Below, piece after piece: positions 12,146 to 22,069 of a stretch of 64,000 nucleotides of DNA. Position 1 is the stretch's first letter, and every line of letters begins with the position of its first letter. Source of the stretch: Cymbidium sinense (lineage: Eukaryota; Streptophyta; Magnoliopsida; Asparagales; Orchidaceae); the NCBI GenBank assembly GCA_021442155.1, contig CM038221.1:26131906-26195905 (forward strand). The letters run 5' to 3'. A model generated the notes under the pieces. The model was not told the origin of the DNA. It saw only the letters and a program-made list of their open reading frames with translations, and searched no databases. The translations under genes and the position numbers were made by a program.

Positions 12146-12499
12146 TTGAAGGATCGGATGACCATCCATTCACTTGTCATTTTGATCCAATTGATCATAT
12201 TGGGGAGTTTATTTTGGCTATTTTTAGTGTGCACATGGTCGGTTTGAGCCAAGGAGTGGATTGCCAACCTCCCATGAGCTTGAATTTGAGTGGGAGAGGG
12301 ATTTTGAATTTTGAGTTTTGACCCATGGGGTTGGGTTTGGTCTAGAGACCAATTGGGCTGACCCAAACCCATTGGGTTGGGTGCACCACTCTCCATTAAG
12401 TCCCCTTGAGCTTTTAGGAAAGCCTCATATAAAGAGGGTATGACCAAATTATCCATGGATTAGGCCAAAATTTGTTCTATGGCCTAGGGGTAGGATGGT

Positions 12500-13460
12500 C
12501 ATTTTAGTGATTTTCCACTTTAGATATGTTGGGTATGTGGAGAAAATAGGTTTGGCCAAGTTTCATGAGATTTGGAATTCATTTGATAGGGTTTGGCTCA
12601 TGTTGACCCATTTAGGTCAAAATGGGTCAACTTGGGTCAAGTTGACCAATTGGTCAAATTGGATCAAACCAAGGTTGGGTCAAGTTCATATGACCATTTG
12701 AAATTTTTTGGTGGCTTTAGTTTGATTCAATTTGGTATAGTTTGAATTTGGCTCATACTTCATTTAGGTCAAATGGGTGAGTTGACCTTTGACTCATTTG
12801 ACCTTTTGAGTAGGTCAAGGGTAGGTTTAAGTTAGGTTAGTCATATGGAATGGATTGGTATCTTTGTTTTTAGATTAAGTTCAAATTTGGCTCAACATGC
12901 CCCTTTAGGTCATGTTGGGTCTAAGTCAATTTTAGGTTGTCTAGTTGGATAATTGAGGCTTTGGAGTTCAACAAGTGATTTGGAATGAACTTGACCCATT
13001 GGTTCAATCAATTTGGCTTAGATCAGTTTGACACATTTTGACCTAGGTCAAAATGGGTCAACTTTAGTCAAGTATTGGGGTTAGTTGCTCAAATGTTGGC
13101 ATAGTTCAAACATAGGTCATGAGTGAACTTAGATCAATGGTTTCAATCAATTTATTTATGGTAGAATTTGGCTATGTTAGGTTTCATTTTGGAGTGTTGA
13201 CTTGGTCAACCTAGGTTTTAAGTTTGACCAATTTGATTGATTGATCATCCCATGATGATTTTTTGATCATGATGAGAGGCTTTGGTGAGTTTGATTCAAT
13301 CCAATTTGGTTAGGATTAGAATTTGGCTCATAAAATTTTTAGGTCACTTTGGGTCAAGAGAGCCTAAGTGGGTCAAATGGCTTGGTCAAAGCTTGATTTG
13401 AGATTGATCTTGTATATGGACTTATGATTGAAATATAAATCAATTTACAAGTGGTTTGAA
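12500..13460 (-). promoter_or_regulatory. W-box-like array in U3 (inner copy)
   Basis: A dense, irregular array of GGTCAA and TTGACC words. The segment 12601-12660 alone holds six, ending in the perfect 16-base palindrome TTGACCAATTGGTCAA (12644-12659). TTGAC(C/T) is the established W-box bound by plant WRKY factors. The array sits upstream (minus-strand sense) of the TATA candidate and recurs at 18430-19330, 27840-28745 and 56100-57020. Binding is inferred. Confidence 0.6.
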
Positions 13461-13719
13461 GTCAAATGGGTTTTGATTCATTTGACAATTTCATATTCAA
13501 AGGAAGAACATGAAGGAGTTTTGGATTGATTTTGAGCTAGTTTTGATTGTTTGATTGAAGTTTGATTTATATGAGAACTCATGATTGTAGGTTTGATTGA
13601 ATAATGAGAAAATCAAGGGTTTGGCTTGATTTGAAATTGATTGGCTAAGTTCAAGATTTTAGAAAGGCTTAGGTTAGATTTTGAGTTGATTTGAGTTTGA
13701 TTTTTGGATTAGGTTTTGA

Positions 13720-14400
13720 TGTTTGAATTTATATTTCATTTATATATGTGAATATAAATGAGAATATAAATGGATCATGAGAAAATTTTGATGATTTGAA
13801 ATGGTTTAATAATGATTTAGGCTAAGTCCATTAAGAAGGGTTAAAAGGACTTAGAAAAATTTTGGAGTTTGAAGCTTGAATTTTTGAATTTGGTTTGATT
13901 CATTTATATCTATATTTCATTTATATATGTGAATATAAATGAGGATATAAAAATAATTATGAGAAAATCTCAAGAATTTGAATAAGTTTGATCAAGATTT
14001 GAGCTAAGTCCATTAGTGGAAAATTAAGGGACTTAGGAAAATTATAAATTGAGAATTTAATTTGAGGATTTGATTGGATTGATTTATATTTATATTTATT
14101 TATATATATGAATATAAATGAGAATATAAATGAGTTTTGAGCAAATTCCATGAGTTTGAGTTAGTTTGTTTAAGGTTTTGGATAAGTCCTTTAATGGAAC
14201 CTTAAGGGACTTAGGAAAATTTCATGAATTGATTTGGAATTTTGAGTTTAGTTTGATTGGTTTGAATTTATATTTTATTTATATATATGAATATAAATGG
14301 AAATATAAATGAATTATGAGAAAATCCTCAAAGATTTGACATGGTTTTGATCAAAATTTTGGTTAAGTCCTTAAGGAAAGATTAGGGACATAGGAAAATT
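13720..14400 (-). repeat. Four tandem ~183 bp repeats with AT-rich palindromic core
   Basis: Units start near 13730, 13905, 14083 and 14269. Each opens with TTTATATTTCATTTATATAT and GTGAATATAAAT (an inverted repeat of ATTTATATT/AATATAAAT), then GAGAAAATC, and a TAAGTCC(A/T)TTAA ... AGGGACTTAGGAAAATT block. The clean LTR has only about two diverged copies (28895 and 29038) and the outer copy two (19500 and 19670), so the number of units varies between LTRs. Confidence 0.85.
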
Positions 14401-14589
14401 TGAGCTTAGAAATTTTGATGGATTTTGATCATGGATTTTCATCATAGATTTCAATCATTAATTTCAATCATGGAATTGATTTGAGTTTGGAGAAAATCAA
14501 ATAGAATTGATTTGGAGTACTTGAAGAAGGAAAGTGAGAATGGTTTATTTGGGTAGGTGTTTAACACCCCAAGGCATGACCTATTTTGG

Positions 14590-14720
14590 CTAACTCTTCT
14601 AAGCCTCTGGGCTTTGAGTGTCCACTAATCACTAGATGTGTCTTAAGACTAAGGAACTCTTTCTAGAGAAGTCTGTTAAGATGGAGGGGTTGAGAGCTCA
14701 TTCTAAAAATGAGATCAACA
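14590..14720 (-). repeat. LTR 5'-terminal conserved block
   Basis: A conserved end of the LTR: GGCTAACTCTTCTAAG, then CACTAGATGTGTCTTAAGACTA with the perfect palindrome GTCTTAAGAC (14640-14649), then TTGAGAGCTCA and the terminal AACA. The same block ends the LTRs at 20098 and 29482, where the palindrome is GTCTTATGAC and GTCTTAAGAC respectively. It marks the TG end of the LTR on the minus strand. Confidence 0.8.
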
Positions 14721-17350
14721 GATCCTTAAGTATCTTAATTAGCCCATTTGAATTTGTGTAATTCATTTGATTTTATTTATTTGATTTGATTTAGAATTTA
14801 TAATTTGAGTTTGCTTAAGTATTTGATTGATTGATTTTGGATTAGATGTTTTAGATTAATTACATCTTGATAATTCAATATCCTTAATATCAAATGAAGT
14901 TTAAGTTTGTTTAAATTCATGTGTTTTTGATTGATTAATTTAGATTAGATGTTTTGGTTTAATTAAATCTTGATAATTCTATATCCTTTTAAATTAATAT
15001 ATATTTTTTTTTATGGTTATGTGACTTAACTTTAAGTTTATTTGATTTGAATATGATTCATTTATTTGTAGTTTGATCAGATTAGATTAATTGAGATTTT
15101 ATTTTGATTTTAATTGAGTTTGATTCTTTGTAATTAGGATTTTTTTAATCTCATTTATTTATCATGTTTATCAAAGTTTAGTTTGTATTTCGATTTCCTA
15201 CATCGGATAGTTAATTAGTTTATCTTATTTAAGTAGGTTGAATGAGATTTGATTTGATTACATATTAAATTGATGAGAGTCTTTCTTAATTTGATTTGAT
15301 TTGATTTGATTTGATTTGATTAGCTTTATTAGTCTATGGGTTTTCTTAGGTTCAATGAGATTATGTACTTAGTTTAATTAGGAAGTGTATTTATGTTAAT
15401 TATAAAGATTTGTTTAATTTTCAATTTGATTTCATATTTGTTTAGGTTAATGATATAATTAATGACTTAATAATTTATGTTTAATTTAGGTTTTGATTAG
15501 CATTTAATTGCATTTATGTTTGATTAAGTTTAAGTTTAATATGATTAATTTGATTGACTTAATTAGCTTATTTAAGATGTGTGATCAAATTAATTAGTAG
15601 ATTAATTAAGTGTTTGATTTGAATTTGATTTAAAAGTTAATTTGGTTTATTAAGATGATGGATTAATTCATTAAGTTTGATTAAGGTGTTTATTCAATTG
15701 GATCAGCTTAAGGGTAATTAATTTAATTAAGAAGTGTGTTTAAGTTTATTAAATTAAATAAAGATTTATTTAATTTTTTTTGGTTTTATATTTAATTAGA
15801 TCAATGATGTAATTAATGACTTAATGATTTATGTTTAATTTAAGATTTGCTTGGTATTTAATTGCATTTATATTTGATTAAGCTTAAGTTTAATATGATT
15901 AATTTGATTAACTTAATTAGTTTACTTGAGGGGTGTGATTAATTATTAAATTTAATTAGGTGATTGATTTAAGTTTAATTTAAGAGTTAGCTTTAATGTA
16001 ATTTATTTAAATTAATTTGATTCATTAAGATGATGTATTAATTCATTAAGTTTGCATTAATTAGATGTTTAATTAATTAATTTTGATTAAGGTAAATAGA
16101 TTTTTAAATCATTTGATTAATTAAAGGTTTGTTTAATTAGCGATTAATGACTTAATTGCCTACATATGACTTGTTTGATTTTTTAGTTTTAGTTAAGTAT
16201 TTACCTAAATTTTGTTGATTAAGGGGTTATCATTATTATTATCATTTGATTAGATTAAGTGATTTAATTTATTTTTTATTTTAATTAAACTTGATTATTC
16301 ATAATCATGGTTAGGTTTGATTTTCTTCATTTATTATGTTTATTAGATTTCATTAATGTTTGATTTAGCTGTTAGGTTTATGTATTAATTGCTAATTAAT
16401 CATCTTATTCCAAATGGATTGATTTTTAAATGTGATTTAATCATATTTTAATTAAGTTTAGTTTAGCTTCATTTGGTTTAATTTGATTAATATTAAATGA
16501 TTATGTTGAATTGGTTTATTAATCAATTTGATTTTTAGTTTATTTAATGATTAATTAGTTTCAATTTATTTATATTCATTAAGGAGTTTCATATCATTAA
16601 GATTCCATGTTTAGTTTGACTCATGTTAAAGTTTCTTAGATTTGTTTAATTTTAAGTTTGATTTAAGATTTAATCATTTAATTGAGCTTTATTAATATAA
16701 ATAAGTTTAATCATATTTAATTTAATTTCCTTTGAGTATGATATTTTTCTTATTTTAGGTTTGATTAATGATTTCTTAAGTGTTATTTCATTTCTGATTT
16801 TGATTTGATATTTAAATTATTTTTAGATTATGTTTTAATTACTTCCTTAATTGATTAAACTCTTTAATCTTAAGTGTTTTTTTTGGGTTCATTAGGATTC
16901 AGAAAATCACATTATTTCATTAAGAGTCCTAGATGTCAACTGAAGTGATTTAAGCCATTTTGAAGATTTTTGTAAATTTCTTAATTTTTATTTGATTTAT
17001 TTTATTAAAATAGACAATCTAAATTTCAAATTTTAATTTCTCTCAATCCAGAAGTCCTTTTCACTTGAGATTTTTATGGTAGATGTATTTTTGCTTCAAT
17101 TTAAATCTTTGAAAATTTCAACTCAATCCAACTTATATTTTTAGAGTAATTAATAAAAAAATATTTTTACTAAAACCTAAATTAAGCTCAGACCATTCAG
17201 TATAATTTGGGGATTTTGGGTTTGTTGGATTCCCCTCAATAAGAAAAATCCAACGAGCCCTCGTTTACAATTTTTGGTTAGGTATTTTATTTTTTATAAA
17301 TTTTGAAAGTTTTAGGTAATTTAAATAATTTTAAATTCAAAAAATCCGAT
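14721..17350. repeat. AT-rich TTAATTTGATT-type repetitive stretch
   Basis: 2.6 kb of almost pure A/T/G with endless GATTAATT and TTTGATT words and no usable open frame. A pentamer run (GATTT)n lies at 15285-15320. It sits where an LTR middle would be expected between 14720 and the promoter-like part at 17350, but I could not line it up with the LTR middle at 24400-26600. It is either a highly diverged LTR middle or a separate AT-rich repeat. Confidence 0.6.
15382..16160. repeat. ~354 bp tandem duplication in AT-rich stretch
   Basis: A block with TGATATAATTAATGACTTAA (15451) recurs as TGATGTAATTAATGACTTAA at 15805, offset 354 bp, with collinear flanks before (GAAGTGT(A/G)TTTA) and after (GCATTTAATTGCATTTAT). 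A weaker third echo (ATTAATGACTTAATTGCC) is near 16144. Confidence 0.75.
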
Positions 17351-17730
17351 TTTATTTTCTATTTAGCATAGTCAACACCGCGCGCAGCAATGATGTGGCA
17401 ACACAGCACCACGTGGCACCGCATGATTGGACGTGCGGTGCGGCGTATGCCGCATAAACCCTTGGTGGCAGCGATGCGATGCCGCGTCGGAGTGAGCGAA
17501 ATCGTTGGCGCCGACCATGACCGCGGTTTGATCAGGACCATCGTCGATCGGCCGGTCCATCGGTCGCGCGTCCGAGGCTAAATCACCATCGGTGTGCGAT
17601 CGCCGTCCAATTGCGCTCGAATGGATGGTAAAGGCGCTCGACAATTGAAGGTCCGGATCGGCGATCAATGCGTGATCAGTAGTCCAAACGGAAGTCGGTG
17701 GGCTGCTTTGCAGCGGAGAGTGAAACATAA
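17350..17730. other. GC- and CpG-rich island inside LTR-like sequence
   Basis: An abrupt switch from about 20% to well over 50% GC, with many CG dinucleotides and a G-box (CACGTG, 17410-17415). It matches by position, and by loose similarity, the GC-richer stretches at 11430-11480, 26640-26960 and 54900-55260 in other LTRs. Open frames on both strands here (e.g. 17728-17372) overlap each other and look like GC-driven chance. It is probably part of the transcribed LTR leader. Confidence 0.5.
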
Positions 17731-18429
17731 AAATGTATTTTGGGAAAATGAAATTATAAGTGAAAACTTGCCCAAATGGACTTATTTTTGCATCGATTCA
17801 CACTGGAAAACTTCTATTTTCTAATTGGGAGGAATTAAAGTAAAAATACAAGATTATTTAGAGTAAATTCCTAAAATCGCATGAAAAATTATCAAAAATG
17901 AAGGATCCTAAGGCCGTCTACAATTTTTGAAAGTTACCTCACCGGGGATGATTTCTAGTGGTGGTGATGATCCGAGCATGCTATTGAGTGGGGAAGAGGC
18001 CTTGGAATGAGCTTGGATCTTCGCCTTGATGTCGGAATGATGTATTTTCGGTGCCATTTCCTCATGAATCACCGATTTTGATGTTTTTTTTCTCAAGAGA
18101 GGTGGGGAAGTAGTGGCTTGCTCTGAATAGTGATAGGAGGAAGAGGAATGAAGCCTCATTTCCCCCTTCTTTAATAGTGGCAAAAAATCTACCCTTTTTT
18201 GAATTTTTTTGGCTCCAAAGTATTGTCATTTAGCTTGAGTGGTTGGGATGGATGATGGATTGATTGAGAAATTTGGATTTTTACTTCAAAGTCCTCTCTT
18301 GCTACCATATGATCAGCTCCATTGAATGCAAATATTGGGGAGGAGTTAAATGCATGTGATGGGGATAATTAAATGAGGTTGGGTAGAATCTTATGTGGGG
18401 GAGGATCCATGATGGATTTAATTAGGTTG

Positions 18430-19330
18430 GTTGATTTTAGGGTGATCTCAAATGGGTTTGGGTCAGGATTGATCAGCCCCCAATGGGTCATGACTTGGTT
18501 TCAAGGGATTTGGCTCAATTTGGGTCATATGGGTCATATTGGGTTATATCAGGTTAGGTTGATCAATTAGTCAAATTGGGTCAAACCAAGGCTTAGATTA
18601 GGTTCAAATGATAATTTGAAGAGTTTTGGTATGATTAATTTGATTTAATTTAGAATTGATTTTAGCTCATTTGGAATCAAAAATGGGTTGACCAATTTGA
18701 CCAAAATTAAATTGGCTTGGGTTATGGGTTGATTCATGTTCAATTGGCTAATCATAGATGAATGTGGTCATTGGTTTGAATCAATTTGGATTTAATTTGA
18801 ATTTTGGCTAATTTGACTCTTTAGTTCAATTTGGGCTAGGTTGGATCAAGTTGACCAATTGATCAAATTAGACTCAATTATGGCTTTGGCCAAGTTCAAT
18901 AATCAAATTGGGATGAACTTGAGCCATTGGTTGTAATCAATTTTGGTTAGATCATGATTTGATCCAATTTGGACCTTTAGGCCAATTTGGGTCAACTAGG
19001 ATCGAATGGCCAATTGGGCTTGGTTTGGCTCAATTGATGGTCAAGTCATATTTAAATATTAACTTTGGGTTGATTCAAATCATTAGTTTCAATCAATTTA
19101 GTGTAGGATGAGTTTTCGATAGTTTTGGTTCATTTAGGCTAAGGGTTGACTTGGTTTGACCCAATTGATTACAATTGATCATCGTAGGGTGATCAACAAT
19201 CGTAGTGGAAGGTTTTGGTGAGCTTGGTTCAATCCAATTTGGGTTGGACCGAAAGTTGGCTCAAATGGGTCCTTTATGTCACTTTGGGTCAAGTGGACCT
19301 AAGTGGGTCAATTGGTTTGGTTTTGGTTTG
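18430..19330 (-). promoter_or_regulatory. W-box-like array in U3 (outer copy)
   Basis: GGGTCAAATTGGG and TTGACCAATTGATCAAATT type words throughout (for example 18530-18585 and 18835-18870), collinear with 27840-28745. It is followed by two diverged 170 bp-type units (19500 and 19670) and the LTR end block at 19975-20098. The array is more decayed than the inner copy. Confidence 0.55.
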
Positions 19331-20098
19331 ATTTGAGTTTATTTGAACATATATATGAGCTCTAGATTGAAATATAAATTCAACGATAATCAATTTAGAG
19401 TCTAATAGGTTTTGGCTCAATTGAAAGTTTTAAGTTAGAAGGGCTAAGTTAGGCTTGACTTGGGTTGACTTAAATTTGGTTTGATGATTGTAGGTTTCAT
19501 TTATATTTAGATAAATGATTAAATGAATGATTGATTCGAGAGAAAATCCATTAATTTTGACTTGATTTGGATAGAATTTGGCTAAATCCAAAGAATTGGC
19601 TTAAAGGGCTTAGATTGAGTATGGATTTGATTTTTGATATAGTTTTGGTCATTTGAGTTTGGATTTCATTTATATTTGTGAATATAAATGAAGGAATAAT
19701 TGATTTATAAAATATAATTGAGTTTGATTTGATCTAAAGGGAGTTTTGGATAAGTTTATGAATGTGGTTCATATGGCCTACGAAGGGTCTTAGGATTTGA
19801 ATTTGATTTTGGGTTTCAATCATTTGGAGTCAAATTTGAAATTAGATTTGAAATTTTAATTTTAATTTGAGATTTGGTTTAAGATTTAAATTTGGATTTG
19901 ATTTGAGAAAGTGTATCTAGATTGGGCTTAGATAGGATGGTAATTTTTTCTTAATTTTAAGGACAATCTTGGCTTTAAGTCTCTAAGTGTTCACCTAATC
20001 ACTAGATGTGTCTTATGACTAAGAAAATCTTAATGTCTATAGGATTCCTAAGTCTAAGAGGATGGGGTTGAGAGCTCACTCTAAAATTAAGGTCAACA

Positions 20099-22069
20099 AA
20101 CTACTAGAGCTATTATTATTTAGACTCGGAGAGCTTTCTATAAGAATAAAATTAGGAGCATCAGAAGTAGACAAGATGCAAGTAGAATCAGCCATCTTCA
20201 TTGATTTCTTTAATTTGGGTGGAGGTACATAATAGAAATAAAGTAAAGTACGCGGAGTAAGGGATTTGGTGCCCTTATCTGCAGATACAATGCTCTAAAG
20301 AGAGGAGCTGGGAACACAAGCGAAGGGAGTGACTGGACGGTGGTTGCCCTACTGGACTATCTCGGGCAAGTGTGGCAAGCTACTACTGGGGTGTCACCTA
20401 CCCAAGTTATCCTTTATAACTAGCAAATCTTCCTTGGTTTGGGAGGTTTGAGCTACTTCAAGCATCTGCAAAGAAAGTTTTTCATCTTAGAAATGATCTT
20501 TTTAAAAGTACCAGATAAGAAGATATCCTAACCTTCTTTGGTCTTAAGAGGGTGGAAAGTTTTCCCAAGGATTACTTTAACAAAACTAGATGGTTGTTCT
20601 AATAAGTATTTCTTAGGGATAACTATGGTTCTCGACTTATAAAAGCTAGACAATCTGAAGACATGGCCTAACATGAAAATAGCTAGGATAATTGCTCTCG
20701 TCCACTTCCTCCTACCTCTTAGGCATTGATAATTGAAAGTCAAGTTTCTTTAAGATATTCTTGAAGATTTTTCTAACTACCTCCCTCTTGAATGAATATG
20801 GTTTATTCAATCTATCAGCAAGAGTAGGTGGAAAGTAACTACCTGGTGGTGGATATGAATACCACTGCTGGGTAGGCTGCTATAGTGGTGGCTATGGTGT
20901 GGTAGGTGGTGAAAGGAGGTGAGGTTAGGTTACTGCTTGTAGTCTATCATCTTGAACTCTCGCTTCATATATCCAACGTAACTATCCATGGCTTCTTTTC
21001 AAACACCTTCTTTGGCTTAGGCTAAGATGATTGATTCGAGAAGGAAAATGTTTGGCTTCCTCTTGTAGGCTAGCCTCCTTTTTCATTAATTTCTTGAATG
21101 TTTTGATGGTAAAGCCCTTAAGCATGAAAGCGACTGAGCTATGGATATTCTTGTGCAGAATCTCAATGGCATTTGTTGACACGGTATTACTTCATGCTCG
21201 GGGTTGCCACACGAATGTAATCAATAAGGGACTCGTTGGGTTTATATTTTTCTATAATGAAGTCACCTATAGTTACTCTCTACTGAGCTCTAGAAAATCT
21301 CTTGATGAAGAGATGCTCTAACTCAGCAAAAGTCTTCACCAAACTATTAGGTAGTTTAGTGTACTAATCAAATGTAACCCCTGCTAAGCTACTGACAAAA
21401 AGTTTGAACAGAAGTGTGTCATTGCCATCGGCATTGCAACAGCTGGCTCTGAAGTGTGTGATGTGTTACCGTGGGTTTCCACTACCATCAAAGATCTTGA
21501 AGGATGGTGGCACAAAACCTTTGGTGTATTGAACTACATCGAATTCTTCTAGGTATACTATACCCTTTGGAATGGATGAGCTCTCCCTGGCTTATGCCAA
21601 TACCTCCTTCACCTACTATTCCACCATATGCTTAATATCCTTCTGTGAGAGTGCTTCTGGACCTTCCTATGCAAACTACCAGCATCATCTTCTGTGGGAG
21701 TGCACCTAGGACGATCTAAGGTATGTACCAACTCTGGCCGGTCAGCTACCATAAGAGAAGGCTATGAAATTGGGGCTAGATTTTGCAATGCTAAGACCAT
21801 TCCCATCAACTCCTCTAGCCTTTTCTCCATCCCATCTATCTGATCATCCTTTTGCTTAAGCTGGTGGAGGAGGTGCTGAGTTGAGTGAGAGGTGTTGCCT
21901 TCCTCAACCACAGTACCTTCCAGGCTATGCTGATCCCATTGTAAGGATCCTCGGGTATCGACCATGTGGACTTCAACTATGTCATCCTCATCAGAGTCAA
22001 AGCTAACTCTACCCTCTTCTCGATCTGAATGATCACTGTTAATAATCTACTTGACTATAGCATGGTAGT
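20099..22069 (-). pseudogene. gag: Orphan gag fragment between two LTRs
   Basis: A third gag copy. On the minus strand, the N-terminal coiled-coil segment (21965-21762) contains KDDQIDGMEKRLEELMGM. The Retrotrans_gag motif follows at about 21350-21290 (TFAELEHLFIKRF), and the post-knuckle part is near 20700-20600 (LGHVF ... IPKKYL). The left end (20108-20300) matches 37138-37310 of element B. At about 22030-22069 it passes straight into the LTR edge, with no pre-gag, leader or primer site. It is a deletion derivative and non-functional. Confidence 0.8.

Larger units (their letters stand above)
7345..14720 (-). repeat. Full-length-sized LTR copy
   Basis: About 7.4 kb, the same length as the clean LTR at 22070-29482 and collinear with it. 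From low to high coordinates it carries the U5-end landmarks, a CT-rich microsatellite (8725-8770), AT-rich middle, hairpin (11801-11823), palindromic TATA candidate (12127-12145), W-box-like array (12500-13460), 183 bp tandem repeats (13720-14400) and the terminal block with GTCTTAAGAC, ending GAGATCAACA at 14720. Read on the minus strand it starts TGTTGATC, an LTR-type TG end. It may be a solo LTR, but no matching target duplication was found. Confidence 0.7.
5107..20098 (-). repeat. Compound LTR block upstream of element A
   Basis: The low-coordinate boundary is TGTGTTTATT at 5107, equal to the LTR edges at 22070 and 42506. The high-coordinate boundary is GGTCAACA ending at 20098, so the minus strand starts TGTTGACC. 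The block is twice the size of the clean 7.4 kb LTR at 22070-29482. It breaks into an LTR start (5107-7345), a complete LTR-length copy (7345-14720) and a third part (14721-20098) whose right half again matches LTR. It could be one LTR interrupted by another, or a rearranged LTR with internal duplications. No host gene was found inside. Confidence 0.7.

Noticed and set aside
12124..12456. 110 aa minus-strand frame near the TATA candidate
   Set aside because: Low-complexity text from repeated GGTCAA-type words, not conserved in the homologous LTRs.
7345..14720. A recent solo LTR inserted into another LTR
   Set aside because: Length fits, but no target duplication is found and the left junction recurs near element C at the same LTR position, so inherited or tandem structure is at least as likely.
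17372..17728. 118 aa minus-strand frame in the CpG-rich patch
   Set aside because: Overlaps other frames on both strands, has no domain, and is not kept in the other LTR copies; GC-rich DNA gives few stops by chance.
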